Shown piece by piece: positions 51,936 through 63,846 of a DNA stretch of 64,000 bases. The notes below the pieces were generated by a model. The model worked only from the letters and a program-made list of their open reading frames with translations, searched no databases and was not told the origin of the DNA. The position numbers were made by a program, and so were the translations under genes. Location of the stretch: assembly GCF_000499845.2 (NCBI RefSeq), contig NC_023749.2:39412368-39476367 (forward strand), read 5' to 3'. Within the stretch, counting starts at the first letter, position 1. Every line of letters begins with the position of its first letter. Origin of the DNA: Phaseolus vulgaris. Taxonomy: Eukaryota > Streptophyta > Magnoliopsida > Fabales > Fabaceae.

Positions 51936-53936
51936 ACGGAAATCATCCCCTTCAACTCGTGTCGCCTCGGATGAGAGCTCGACCATGAAATCTGCGAAGA
52001 TCTGTCCCTTAATCGGACCTCGGGGCTCATACTTAATATCAAACTCCGACAGCTCCACTGCCCACTTCACCATCCTTCCCGCAACGTCGGGCTTCTTCAA
52101 GACCTTCTGGATGGGCAGGTCGGTCATTACCAGTATCGTGAAGCTATAGAAATAGTGGCGCAACCTCCTCGTCGAAAATACCACAGCCAGCGCAGCCTTC
52201 TCCAGGGCCTGATATCTCGTTTCGGGGCCCTGCAGCACCTTACTAACAAAATAAATAGGCTTTTGAGCCTGATCTTGATCCTGGGCGAGCACCGCACTCA
52301 CCGCCCTCTCAGTTACAGCAAAATACAACCTGAGAGGGGTTCCCACCAACGGTTTGCACAAAACCGGCGGGCTCGCCAGATACTCCTTAAGCTGGACGAA
52401 GGCTTCCTCACACTCCTTCGTCCAGGCAAATTTGTTATTGCGCCTTAAACTCTGGAAATAGGGATGGCCCTTCTCTCCGCTAGCTGACACGAAGCGAGAC
52501 AGGGCGACCATTCGACCTGTAAGCTGCTGCACTTCCTTCACGGTAGTCGGGCTTCTCATCGCCAAAATGGCAGCGCACTTATCAGGATTGGCTTCTATTC
52601 CTCTTTCAGTTAAGAGAAATCCCAGGAACTTCCCAGCCTCCACGCCAAAGATGCACTTCTCGGGATTCAACTTCAACCTGAACTTGGCGATCGTAGTGAA
52701 CAACTCTTCCAAGTCCGCAATGTGCTTGCTTTTCTCCGGCGAGGTCACGACCATGTCATCCACGTACGCTTGCACATTCCTTCCCAGCATTGGTGCAAGT
52801 ACTCGATCCATCAACCTCTGGTACGTGGCCCCCGCGTTCTTCAGCCCAAACGGCATCATCTTGTAGCAGTAGCACGATCTCTCGGTCATGAAGGCAGTCT
52901 TCTCTTCATCCATGGGATGCATCTTGATCTGGTTATACCCCGAGAAGGCATCCAGGAAACTCAACAACTTACACCCTGTAGCACTATCTACCAGGGCGTC
53001 TATGCTTGGTAAAGGATATGAGTCCTTTGGGCAAGCCTTATTCAGATCAGTGAAATCGACGCACATGCGCCATGCGCCATTTCCCATTACTCTTCTTCAC
53101 CAGTTCGACATTTGCCAGCCATTCAGGGTACTGGACTTCCCTGATGTGGCCTGCAGCGAGGAGTTTCTGTGTTTCGTCCCTGATCGCCTGCCTCCTCTCT
53201 TCATTGAACTTCCTTCTCCTTTGTCGTACTGGTCTCACCTGGTTGTCCATCGCCAGATGATGGCACAAGATGTCGGGATCGATCCCGGGCATGTCCGAAG
53301 CGGACCATGCAAACGCATCCAGATGCCGTTCTATCACCTTGGCGATCTGGTCCTGGAGTTCGACCTCCAGAGATCTTCCCAGCTTGAAAATCTTTCCTTC
53401 CCAGCAGAATGTTGTATGCTGAAGGAGCGTTTACGACAAGGTATTTGATTTTCTCTGTTCTCGAGCCCGCCTCATCTGTAAACGTAGTCCTCAACTCAAT
53501 GTACCCCCTGACCTCCACCTGGTCACCAGCGAAACCATAGAAACACCCTCCATAGGGCCTCAGCTGGTCAAGGGCTAGCTCCAACTACGTGAAAGTCGGC
53601 CAGAACATCACGTCTGCCGAGCTTCCTTGGTCCACCAGAACCCTGTGGACCTTTCTTCCTGCTGTGATCAACGAGATGACTATGGGATCATTGTCATGAG
53701 GCACAACGTCCCGAAGATCTTGCTTGGTAAACGTAATATCCACATCCGGCGAGTGGTCTTCAAACATATCCACCGTCATTACAGACCTCGCGTACTTCTT
53801 CCTTTGTGATGCGGTGCATCCACCACCCGAGAAACCTCCAGCAATGGTGTGGATTTCTCCGTGGGTGGGCATCTCGTGTTGCTGAGCTTCACCGCCTGCT
53901 GGTTGGGAGCTCGACGCGCCCACCGTCCTTCTATCC
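51936..53936 (-). pseudogene. Pol of element I, minus-strand segment: protease to RNase H
   Basis: Right to left: GGFSGGGCTASQRKKYARSV and the protease motif VDQGSSADVMF (about 53620), a shortened linker, reverse transcriptase (SFLDAFSGYNQI and YVDDMVV in 53087-51936) and the RT-linked RNase H ending near KGQIFADF. The frame is broken near 53584 and 53330. The 3' end fuses to the antisense ORF. Confidence 0.87.
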
Positions 53937-55307
53937 AGCAAGTTCAGGTTGAAGTTGAATCCCGAGAAGTGAATCTTTGGCGTGGAGGCTGGGAAGTTCT
54001 TGGGATTTCTCTTAACTGAAAGAGGAATAGAAGCCAATCCTGATAAGTGCGCTGCCATTTTGGCGATGAGAAGCCCGACTACCGTGAAGGAAGTGCAGCA
54101 GCTTACAGGTCGGATGGCCGCCCTGTCTCGCTTCGTGTCAGCTAGCGGAGAGAAGGGCCATCCCTATTTCCAGTGTTTAAGGCGCAATAACAAATATGCC
54201 TGGACGAAGGAGTGTGAGAAAGCCTTCGTCAAGCTTAAGGAATATCTGGCGAGCCCGCCGGTTTTGTGCAAACCGCTGGTGGGAACCCCTCTCAGGTTGT
54301 ATTTTGCTGTAACTGAGAGGGCGGTGAGTGCGGTGCTCACCCAGGACCAAGATCAGGCTCAGAAGCCTATTTATTTTGTTAGTAAGGTGCTGCAGGGCCC
54401 CGAAACGAGATATCAGGCCCTGGAGAAGGCTGCGCTGGCTGTGGTATTTTCGGCGAGGAGGTTGCGCCACTATTTCCATAGCTTCACGATACTGGTAATG
54501 ACCGACCTGTCCATCCAGAAGGTCTTGAAGAAGCCCGACGTTGCGGGAAGGATGGTGAAGTGGACAGTGGAGCTGTCGGAGTTTGATATTAAGTATGAGC
54601 CCCGAGGTCCGATTAAGGGACAAATCTTCGCAGATTTCGTGGTCGAGCTCTCATCTGAGGCGACATGAGTTGAAGGGGATGATTTCCGTTGGGTGCTTTC
54701 GGTGGACGGATCGTCGAACCAGCAGGGTAGCGGTGCCGGAGTCATCTTGGAGGGACCCAACGGCGTGCTGATCGAACAATCTTTAAGGTTTGCCTTCAAG
54801 GCCAGCAACAATCAAGCAGAATATGAGGCGCTGATCGCCGGGATCTTGCTGGCCAAGGAGATGGGAGCTAGGGTGCTGATGGCAAAGAGTGACTCGCTGC
54901 TAGTCACGGGGCAAGTAACAGGCGAGTTCCAGGCTAAAGATCCACAAATGGCGGTTTACCTGGAGTATGTACAAGAATTGAAGAGTTCCTTTGTCTCCTT
55001 TGAAGTGGTGCATGTGCCCAAAGAGCAGAATGCCCGAGCTGACTTGCTAGCTAAGCTCGCCAGTTCAGGCAAGGGGGGTAGGCAGAGGACGGTGATTCAA
55101 GAAACTCTGAAGACGCCGAGAGCATTTGTGGCAGATCACCTGGTTCTTCAGATAAGCAAGTCGACGGAAAAAGCGGCAAGAAGTCACAGGTCTTTGACGC
55201 AAGAAACCTTGAGATCGCCGAGAATAAGAGCATGTCGGGGAGAAAAGGTGAACATGACGCAGGTCTGCACGACCCATGAGCCAGACACCTGGGTAACACA
55301 ATACAAA
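53937..55307 (+). pseudogene. Pol of element I, inverted plus-strand segment: RT end, both RNase H domains
   Basis: It starts within reverse transcriptase (KFRLKLNPEK, then a stop at about 53967). It continues through the RT-linked RNase H to 54668 (stop) and then the archaeal-type RNase H (SVDGSSNQQGSG, NNQAEYEALIAG, MAKSDS, NARADLLAKLA). It ends in the linker before integrase, where the 19-bp LTR stub begins. Its first ~780 bp duplicate, in inverse orientation, 51936-52693. The second RNase H keeps all its acidic residues. Confidence 0.87.
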
Positions 55308-55331
55308 CGACTACCAGGGCGGTACAAGTAC

Positions 55332-55990
55332 ATAAGAATTCACTTCCAGTATCACTTCGTATGGTTTTCATAGTAACAATAAACTGATTATGAATCAAGG
55401 TAATGAATCTATATAAAGCTTCTCTTGTTCAGATTTAGTTTTCATAAAAAAAAAACCATGTAAACCTACTCTGATCATCAACAATTGTTAAGAAAAATCG
55501 ATGTCCATTCACAAAAGCAATATGGAAAGGTCCCCAAATATCCACATGAATCAAGTCAAAAATATTCTTTGCATGAGTATTACTATGGAAGAAAGACAGT
55601 TTATGCTGCTTAGCATAATGACAAGCATCACAAGGTTTATGGTCATTGAATTGAATGTAAGGAAAAATATTACTAATATGTTGCAGAACTTTATTGGATG
55701 GATGCCCGAGTCCGAGATGCCAAACATTTTCGGTTTTCTTTCATCAATTGATGTTCCTGTCATGTTCAACTTCACTTCTTGTTTTGGAATTTCCATGAGA
55801 TACAACCCTTCGCTTAGTCTAGCATATCCAATCATCTTCAATGAATCCACATCCTGGACTACACAAACCTCAGAAGAAAAAGTCAATTTACAATTGTAGG
55901 ATTTAATTATGCTTTGTGCTGAGACCAGATTAAACTGAAAATCACGTATACATAAAACATTGTATATAAGGAGATTTTCAGATAATTTCA
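55332..55990 (-). pseudogene. Copia integrase N-terminal half of element H
   Basis: Read right to left, this covers the end of the protease region (LSENLLIYNVLCIRDFQFNL), a GLYLM-like stretch, a zinc-binding HX-CX2C-type region near 55620 and the start of the core. The core ends in MKTIRSDTGSEF (55400-55350), whose Asp is catalytic; the usual motif is SDNG. The frame then meets element I. Confidence 0.75.
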
Positions 55991-56057
55991 CAGTTCCATC
56001 ATGATAAGCTATAACAAATGATCCATTTGGTAGTTTAATGCGTATAGGATTTATCTT

Positions 56058-57393
56058 TCAAAAACTAATGAAATTATTTTTGGAAAAGGTTACATGATTT
56101 GTTGCTCCTGTATCTAAAATCCAAGAATGTTCGCTCTTTTTACCTTTTGTAGCATCACCATCAGTAGATTCACCAACAAAAATGTTCACCTTATGCTGTG
56201 CAGAGTCACTTTTTACTTCTTGAATGATTTTCATAATCTGATGTACTTGTTCTTGAGGAAAATGGCTTCCTTTGTTCACAGGGATTGGTTGATCAACTTC
56301 TTCAATTTTACCACTCTGCTCCATGATACTGTTGTTAACAACCTTCTTTATTCTTTCATCTTTCCTTTTGTACATTGGAGGGAATCCATGTTTGGAGTAA
56401 CACTCATCAACTGTATGATACAATTTATGACAGAAAGTACATTGCTTACCATTATTTTGGTATCGATTTCTTCCTCTACCTTGCAATTTCCATCCTCCAT
56501 TATGATGTGTTTTCCAGTTTCCTTCACTACTCAAAGTATTTAATAAAATTTTGCTATTTACCATTGCATTCCTAGTCAATTGACGTTCTTGTTGAATAAC
56601 GAGGGAAAATATGCGGTTGACATTTGGTAGTGGTTCCATCAATAAGATTTGTGTCTTAACAGTAACATAGCTATCATTCAAACCCTTCCAAAAAACACAA
56701 GACATATTCTGATTCTCTATGCTTCACAACACTTTTGATCAACGCACAACTGTATTTAATCTTGCAGACGCAATCCGGGGTTGGTCTTAAGGATTCTAGC
56801 TCCTCCCACAAGGTTTTTAATTCTGTAAAGAATTCAGTAACATTGCGTTTTCCTTGCCTCATGGAGTGGATCTCCTGTAAAAGATCTGAAATTCGAAAAT
56901 GGTCACCTTTTGAGAACCTTTCCCATAGATCTTCCCACAATTCCCTTGCGTTTTCAATGTACACAATACTCTGGGCTATTTGATTATTCACCGTCTTCGT
57001 TATCTAAGATATCACCATCATATTGCATCTTTCCCAGACTTCATGTAAAAACAAACCAGATTGAGGTACGAGAATGCTTCCGTCAACAAACTTGTGCTTA
57101 TTCTTCGAAAGAAGCGCTCTTTTCATTCCCCTGCTCCAAGCGTGGTAATTTCCACCATCAAGTTGAACATTGATTAGCACCATTCTTGGGTTTTCTCCAG
57201 GATGCAAATAGTTGGGACTTGATGGGTTTTGGGAATCATCTGAACTCGTTTTACTATCTGATTTGGTACTAGTTTCTGCAACCATGATAGACCAAAAAGA
57301 AAAAGAAAAGACAGAAACAAGAACTAGCAAGAATGCAAGATGAAAAGAAGAGAACATCGGAAGTAGAGCGGGATTAACCCGCTCTGATACCAT
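56058..57393 (-). pseudogene. gag and protease start of element H
   Basis: The ATG at 57280 (MVAETSTKSDSKTSS) seems the better start. The 57393 Met would add a hydrophobic stretch overlapping the primer site. The copia gag N-terminal domain (NVQLDGGNYHAWSRGMKRAL, LLSKNKHKFVDGSI) is followed by a UBN2-like region (LWEDLWERFSKGDHFRISDL). A zinc knuckle has the unusual form CTFCHKLYHTVDEC, and the protease motif is ILDTGATNHVTF near 56100. Stops lie near 57003 and 56672. Confidence 0.85.
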
Positions 57394-57394
57394 A
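57376..57394 (-). promoter_or_regulatory. Primer-binding site of element H, initiator tRNA-Met
   Basis: The minus strand reads tggtatcagagc three bases after the LTR-proximal bases. Twelve bases match the initiator tRNA-Met 3' end, the usual copia primer. Confidence 0.85.
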
Positions 57395-57655
57395 TTGTGA
57401 TCTGGTGTACATGGTGAATGTTGGCAAAGATGTTATCGCAGGGTTTGAGCGATGCGGTGCGGTGCCGCTGAGAAAAGAACGAGAGAGAGAAACAGAGGAA
57501 AAAGTAAAAGGCAGAAAAACTAACTAATTTTATTAACTACTAGGTTTGCTTTATATACGTGATGGAAAAGGGAAACACATGGTGGAAAAGGGAAACAAAA
57601 AAAAAAAAACAGGCAAACTGTTTATATTACAACTATTCTATTTAAAAATTTAATA
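57395..57655 (-). repeat. 5' LTR of element H (261 bp)
   Basis: Pairs with 46133-46394. Followed by the target duplication tgaac. Confidence 0.9.
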
Positions 57656-58266
57656 TGAACAAATAATTAACGCTTAAAGAGAATATGGGAACAAATAAGT
57701 CAATATGAAACCATAATTAACGCTTATAAAAGAAAAAAAGGAAACACATTAAGCCTAAAGTCAAACCCAAATGATGCTAGTTATAGTTAAACTTTATTTT
57801 CCTTAAAAATTAAATCTAAAGTATGAATAACTAAAAATACAAAATAATAATATGAATATTATAATTATTCAACAATCTAAGCTCTTCCTTTTTGGATAAG
57901 CAAGAAATGTTTAGTCCAACACAGTGGATCTTTCTGGAGTTGTCAGGGGTGCTTCCTGTAAACATCCCTAATCATTCAAATATACAATGACACTTAATTG
58001 TATAAATGATCAAATTAACACCTCTAATTCTTATATAAAAGTAACAGTAATGTTGATTAGTTTTCTTAAGCATTTAAAACAGAAAAAAAACATCAAGAAG
58101 AAGTAATGAAATCAGTTTTTTTTTTAAATTAAAATTAATTTATATATATAAACTAATTTGTCAAAGTTATTTTTTCCAATATCTACATTCATTGCAAGAA
58201 TAGCCACATTTGTATAAGAAATTATTTCAGAATGAATCCAAATAACTTACGCAACAATATAATACT
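57656..58266. other. AT-rich sequence between H and a solo LTR
   Basis: No gene or recognisable repeat. Long A and T runs, with tatata at about 58142. Confidence 0.5.
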
Positions 58267-59487
58267 TGTTCCGTCCGGTTGACTGGGACGTCTTCGTGCG
58301 CGACCTCAACCGTCAGCTAGGGACTCCTTCCCACTGGTTACCTGTGGATTCCTGCAAAAAGAGGACAAAAGGGGCGCCCTAGCGGCCGTTTGCACTCCGA
58401 CGCTCAAGTCAGCCAGCAAGAAACACCAAAACTGTGTACCTCCGTATCTGAGCACCGCGTATGGCACTCCGAAGGTGGTAAAAAGAACTGTGTATTGTGT
58501 GTATATTCTCGTTCTGGCAAACAATCTTTCCCTAGTCCTTTGTGCGTAACCTCAAGGCTCGAGCAAGCAACTAGAGTGTCTCTGAAAAATTTGCCAAAAG
58601 TTCGAACATTGTTTCCAACATTCTCAGCGCTATTTAAACTACCCAAGCATTTAAAGCGCCTTAAAGCGCATTTAATAACAAACGTAACGCGCTCAATTAA
58701 GGCGCCTAATTAGAAAACGTAGCGCATTTAAGACGTTGAAACGCTTGAGAGCCATTATAGTACCTTAAACGCTCAAAACAGAAACTGTGCTAAATGATTT
58801 TAATTACCTGGTACCTGACTAAAGGGTGTTTCCATTCTGACCTGGCTGTCGTACACGTGGAGGGCCTCACGACGCCATGACCCCATCTGGGGGCGCTTCT
58901 GCCCATCTGGGGACGTTTCTACGTGTGCGTCCTCCTGCCTGGGAGTGCTGCTGCGCAAGGGGTGACTTTTTGGGTGCCAACTTATGCCCCCAATCATCTA
59001 GTCACTTACTTTGAGAGCGTATCTGCCTTCCTCTCGTACCCTGCACCCGGCTACCCTGGGCGTGACCTTCCTCTTGAGTCGTATCTGTCCCAAAGGCGTC
59101 TCTGGGGCGGCAGGGGTACTTCACGAGTCAGGCTGCCCTACATTGGTGCTATCACTATGGCCTTGAAGCCACCTTTTCCTTCTCTTTATCACTACCCCGG
59201 ATTATCGGGACCTAAGGCCTTCCCACGGCGTCGCTCCCTCCATGGTCTTTCCTACCCATGGGTATCGGGGAACCACACTGCGATTGCCTTGCTTTAGTAA
59301 TGTTTGATCTGGCGACGCCCTGGTTGGGCGACGCCTTCACCTAGGCGACGCCTTGTCTTGGCGACGCCTCTTCTTGACGACGTTGGCACTTAGCGTCTCT
59401 TCACCTAGGCAACGCCTTGTGTTGACTTTGACCCCTGGTGTTGACTTTGACCTTGACTTAGTCAACGCCCGGGTACGGGACGGTACA
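58267..59487 (-). mobile_element. Solo LTR of the A family (1221 bp)
   Basis: The plus strand runs tgttccgtccgg to gacggtaca, with the target duplication atact (58262-58266 and 59488-59492). Same orientation as the solo LTR at 28943. Confidence 0.95.
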
Positions 59488-60072
59488 ATACTCACTCCCT
59501 CCCGAGCAACTTGAAAGTCATAAGGAAAAATGTGTAGTAGTATTAGAATTGTTGGTCACAAGCATGACTAAAAAGCCTGTGTAGGGAAGAACCAAAGTCC
59601 CTACGTATCAAATGAAGGAAATCTTCATGAATGAGAGCATGAGATGTCATGCTCATGTTCCACATCATTTATGCCACCACTATCATAGTCAATAGCACTA
59701 TTTTGTTTAATGAAATGTTCTTTTTTCTGTTTGAGATTTATTAACAACAGTTGCATAGAGTGGATTATCAAAGGTGCTATGTGGCACATGTGCTCTAAAT
59801 TTCTTGTTAAGCTTACTACTACAGACTTCAGCAGTTTCAGTTGCAACCAACACATCTTGTGAATGGCTTTTTCATGGTTAAGACCATATACCTACAAAGT
59901 GTAACCTGTTATCATAAAGGTTCATGATACAACTTAAGAACATGATTGACACTACTGTAGTCTGTACAACCATGGTCTTTTTACCTCATCATTGCCAGGA
60001 TCAATAATAAACATCTTCCCACCATTGTTCCCCCTGAAAAACTGCTCAACCAAATTATTGAAAACATGTCTT

Positions 60073-61213
60073 TGTTAGAATATGTGACCTTAAACAAGAG
60101 GGGGGTGAATTTTTTATAAAAGATTTTCGAAAACTTTTGAAGGTTTAATGAAACTCAGTGAAGAAATCCAGAAGAGGAATCAAGTTAGCCAAGAACACAA
60201 TCTGTTACAGAAAAACAACCGGTTGTTTCTTCGATTCAATCGGTTGTTTATACCAGTAAAATTATAAACAACTTAAAAACATAATTTAAAAGAGATTAGA
60301 GAAAGAGAAAAACACACAAGTAGTTTATACTGGTTCACTCTTACAACAAGAGCTACATCCAGTTCCCAGAAACCACTGGGTAATCCACTAAGCAATCAAA
60401 CCAGATTACAAACATCACACACCAAAGTAGTGACCTTGAACCCCTCAAGAAACACACTAACTTTCGCAAACCACACCAAAGTAGTGACCTTGAACCCCTC
60501 AAGAAACACACTACCTTTGGCAAACCACACAAAGAATATTAATCTCGAACACCTCAAGAACACACAACACTCCTTGACAAAACAACAACAAAAATACAGA
60601 AGATTGAGAAAAGGATTACGCCTGATCAAAGTACAACTGAAAAGAATACAATTGCAATCCTATTCCACTCTCACTTGAAAATCCAAAGCTTGATGTGAAT
60701 CTTGAAAACTTGAGATTAAATATGTCAAACTGAATTTCTCAAAAATGTTTCCTACACTTCAGAAACACATAACAAACTATTTATATTTTCCAAAGATTGG
60801 TTAAAACAATTAATGAAGGAGCGTATTCAGTTAGAAATCATTTAAGACAAATTCACCATTCAAAACTGAATTCTGTTAGGATTTTCAAAGAAACAATTGG
60901 TTGAAAACACTAAACAACCGATTGATTTGGTTTGACAGTTAAGTCAACCAAGTCAAATAGCTTTCAACCTTTTTCAAAACCTCTAAGAGCAAAACAACTG
61001 GTTGATTCGATAAAACAACAGGTTGTTTTTCTCTTAGTTTGAAAAACATTTAATTTCAAAAAGGTTTCAATTCACATCAGTTTTAGAGTCAACAAAAGAG
61101 TTGATCACACTCTAATCTACCCAAATCTCACCCACACACAGCAGCAACACCAGTCTTTCATCAAACATCTTGGATTTGGATTCTTCAAAGCTCTTAATCA
61201 TTCTTGATCAACA
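60073..61213 (-). mobile_element. SIRE-like solo LTR (1141 bp)
   Basis: The plus strand runs tgttagaatatg to cttgatcaaca, with the target duplication gtctt on both sides (60068-60072 and 61214-61218). The minus-strand end aattcacccccctcttg resembles LTR ends of large copia elements. The family name is a guess; boundaries are firm. Confidence 0.82.
60419..60580. repeat. 54-bp tandem repeat inside the SIRE-like LTR
   Basis: Two close copies (60419-60472 and 60473-60526) of a unit containing gtagtgaccttgaacccc, plus a decayed third. The fragment at 24712 has a single unit. Confidence 0.85.
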
Positions 61214-61884
61214 GTCTTTACCTTCACGTACCTTTTCTGCCGCTACCCACATAGAACCTCTACCAACAATAGAGGCTAAAACTAAGTATACAAATGAGTA
61301 AATAGGTAAAGGAAAATATCGGGTAAAAAGATAAAATGATTGATGAAAATTTGGAGAATTTGAAGTGCGTGTTAGTGAATTAGAGAAACCAACCCAAAAC
61401 ATCATAAAGCAAAATATATACCCTAAAACAAAAAGCAAGTCAAAGAAATCACTAACCTTTAGGGTTTCATTACAAACGACGAACCCTCTACCTCCTCACC
61501 ACGAAGAACTTCGTTTGCCTACAGTGGTCACCGATTTCACCGTCCAACTTGCACCAAATTGGAATGCTCACCTGCCTAGTAGTGTGTTTATCAAGAGTTC
61601 ACCGATTCAAACATACACAGAGAACATGTGATACTTACAAGCAAGGGTTTCCAACTCACACCACCAAAGTTTGTAATTTGGGTTGGGAACAAGAAAATGC
61701 GTGAGAAGATTTGCACAGAAGAAGGCGAGAGGATTTGGGGGAGAAGATGGCGCGATGGGATTTGGGGAGAAGAAGCGAAGAACGCGCGGGAGGGAGACAG
61801 TGTATTTTGTTTTGTGTGATTAGTTTCACGAGAGGGAAGAAGAAAACCTTTTCCCGCATATTATGTTTCATTTAAGTTTTTTCT

Positions 61885-62100
61885 TAAACCTAAAAGGCCA
61901 CACAATATTACAATTTTTTAACCGTGGCTTTAATGTCAACGGGTTAAAAACCATGGCTTAAAGTGTCAACGGGTTAAAAACCGTGGCTTCTTATAATATC
62001 TAAGCCACATTTGTAAAAGTGTGGCCTTTTCTATGTTTAGGCAACAGTTTTATACCTGTGGTCTATTTTGGTGTTGCCTAAACTAAAAAATGTTGTAGTG
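61885..62100 (-). mobile_element. Right end of a second CACTA-type transposon
   Basis: The minus strand begins CACTACAACATTTTTTAG at 62100. Subterminal repeats follow: an inverted pair gtttaggcaaca / tgttgcctaaac (62036-62085) and three copies of gggttaaaaacc(a/g)tggctt-like sequence (61918-61990). The other end was not found, so its extent to the left is unknown. Confidence 0.72.
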
Positions 62101-63846
62101 TTTGTTTCTTGTTTTACAATGAATATTCATGTGGTTTGAGTTATTTTATGCCTTTTGTGTGCTCTTATTTTTCTGTTTTTTAGTCTCTTATCTTGTTTTT
62201 GGATCAGTAACAAGTTCATTAGAGTTAGGTTTCTATTGTGTCTTGAGTTTCAATTCATTTTTATTCAAATCCCTTAGGTTTCTTCTTTTCCAATTTTTGT
62301 GAATTTTGTCTCTATGTTTAGAATTTATTGTGGGTTTTTATTTTGGTTAAAAAAATCTGAAAAATTAACAGATCTATATTGATATTTTGTTGGTATCTAG
62401 ATAAAAAAAGAATGTCCAAAAACAAAAGAGAAAAAAAATTATAAACAGTAAAAGTCATGACGTTTTCAGTCCAGAAAAAAAACAGTTTTAGTGTGGTGTG
62501 GCTCTCGGTATAAAATTTACTGCACCTTATTATTGGGATTTTTAAACTCAAATTTTTACCACATATTACTTGATGTGTTCTGGAGTTGGAATAAAATTTT
62601 GAGATTCAAATTCGTTATAATATTTCCCCCTAATGTTTTGAATAATCTCTACTAGTGTTGAAAAACAATTTCAATTTTTGAATACTGGTGCTGTGGTGTT
62701 TGATTTATTTCTGTCAGAATACATATTCGTTTGACCTAAAATTTGTTTAGTTTAATCAAATAGTGTGTTTAGATGCTCACATAAAAATTTCATACACAAA
62801 ATGTTTCTGGATGAAGTTTCAAAAAATTTAGAAGTTTCAATTTATGTTTCATTCTATAATTCTTTTTTGTTTTGAAATCTATTTTAGTGCTATTCTTAGG
62901 TTTCCTATTTGAGTGCTTACTATTTTTGTTAGTTTTAATTACTGATTTGTGTCTTAAAATACTCATTGCAGTTGTCATAATAATTCCATTTGAGTTTAAC
63001 AAAAAAAATTAATTGAGCTTTTCTTGATTTCTAATTGTTGTGCTCCTAAGGTGAATTACATCTTGTTTGGATATTTTAGAAGTTGTGAAAGTTAATTCAT
63101 ATTTTATGATTCATTGTTAAAGACTTGCAATCAATGCAAAAAATTGGAGAGGGTGGCAATTGAAGATTAAAAATCAAGACCATACAAAATGAAGGAAGAG
63201 TTGACAACTTGAAGAAAAAAAAGAAAATCATTAAAAAATTGTAATAATAGTAACATTGTATCATGAAACCTTTGTGTCCAAGTTTATTTTCTTTGCTTAT
63301 TTTTCTTACATTAGTTGATTGGGAAAATGCTTCCAAAGCAATCCCATTAAAAAAAATTGTAATAATGAAATTTTGTCAAGGGACTCAAAGTGTCACTTGC
63401 ACTTTCACATAGGACACATCTAGTTTACTTCCTCATTCCTTGTTTTTCTTTAATTCCTTCTTGTTTAGTTTCATGCTTTGTTTTATTTTTAAGTCTCCAT
63501 GGTACATAGGATATTCCCTTCCATTGTAGTCGATCTTCTTTTGATCATTAGGAAGCCTTGCACACACACCACAATTAGGAATTTTTTTTTTTGAAGACTC
63601 TTTGAGGGAAATTGGTTAAGACTATTTAAGATAAGCTCTGACTAAGGAAAGATTTGGTACTTAAGCGGTCCTAGTGACTCACCTCTCTTTTTTGAGAGTG
63701 AACTTGGAGAAATCTTGACTTATGGATTTTCTTTGAAACTTTCCCCCCAAAAAAAAAATAATAATTCAAAGCCTATTTGTGAAAATCTTTGTCACTCATT
63801 TTTTGAATCAAACTCTTTGTGAAAACCTTTTTCTTTTAATTTTAAA
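62101..63846 (+). other. T-rich sequence, probably a retrotransposon leader
   Basis: No credible ORF. The texture (T-rich, no conserved frame) resembles the leaders of C and F, and it ends at a possible gag start. No LTR or primer site was found. Confidence 0.35.

Larger units (their letters stand above)
48729..55326 (-). mobile_element. Rearranged Tat retrotransposon I inside H
   Basis: The target duplication agtac flanks it (48724-48728 and 55327-55331). The left end is a full 3' LTR. The right end keeps only the first 19 bp of the 5' LTR (55308-55326). Between them are the polypurine tract, an antisense ORF (plus strand), a minus-strand pol segment and then a plus-strand pol segment, which makes a fold-back. 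Gag, integrase and the primer site are missing. Confidence 0.88.
46133..57655 (-). mobile_element. Ty1/copia retrotransposon H, interrupted by element I
   Basis: Short LTRs (46133-46394 and 57395-57655) are flanked by the target duplication tgaac (46128-46132 and 57656-57660). Read right to left: primer site, gag, protease, integrase, then reverse transcriptase and RNase H. Integrase before reverse transcriptase is the copia order. The integrase is split by element I. LTR ends are not the usual TG...CA, so the exact edge could shift by a base or two. Confidence 0.92.
59493..61860 (-). pseudogene. Unidentified minus-strand gene remnant, split by a solo LTR
   Basis: I do not recognise the product. 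On the minus strand several short exon-like stretches bounded by GT and AG are visible: one near 61240 (GSMWVAAEK), one near 60050-59990 (FFRGNNGGKMFIIDPGNDE) and one near 59890-59640 (VYGLNHEKAIHK onward). The solo LTR 60073-61213 lies in the intron between the first two. A plant-like aaaccctaa word (61465, minus strand) could mark the leader. It lies next to a CACTA-type end at 62100, so it may be that transposon's gene or a captured host fragment. Confidence 0.35.

Noticed and set aside
60396..60678. Frames with an internal repeated peptide in the SIRE-like LTR
   Set aside because: The peptide repeat only reflects the 54-bp DNA tandem repeat.
61460..61480. aaaccctaa word as a possible telomere-like repeat
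   Set aside because: Only a single copy is present. Such words are common in plant leaders and are not an array.
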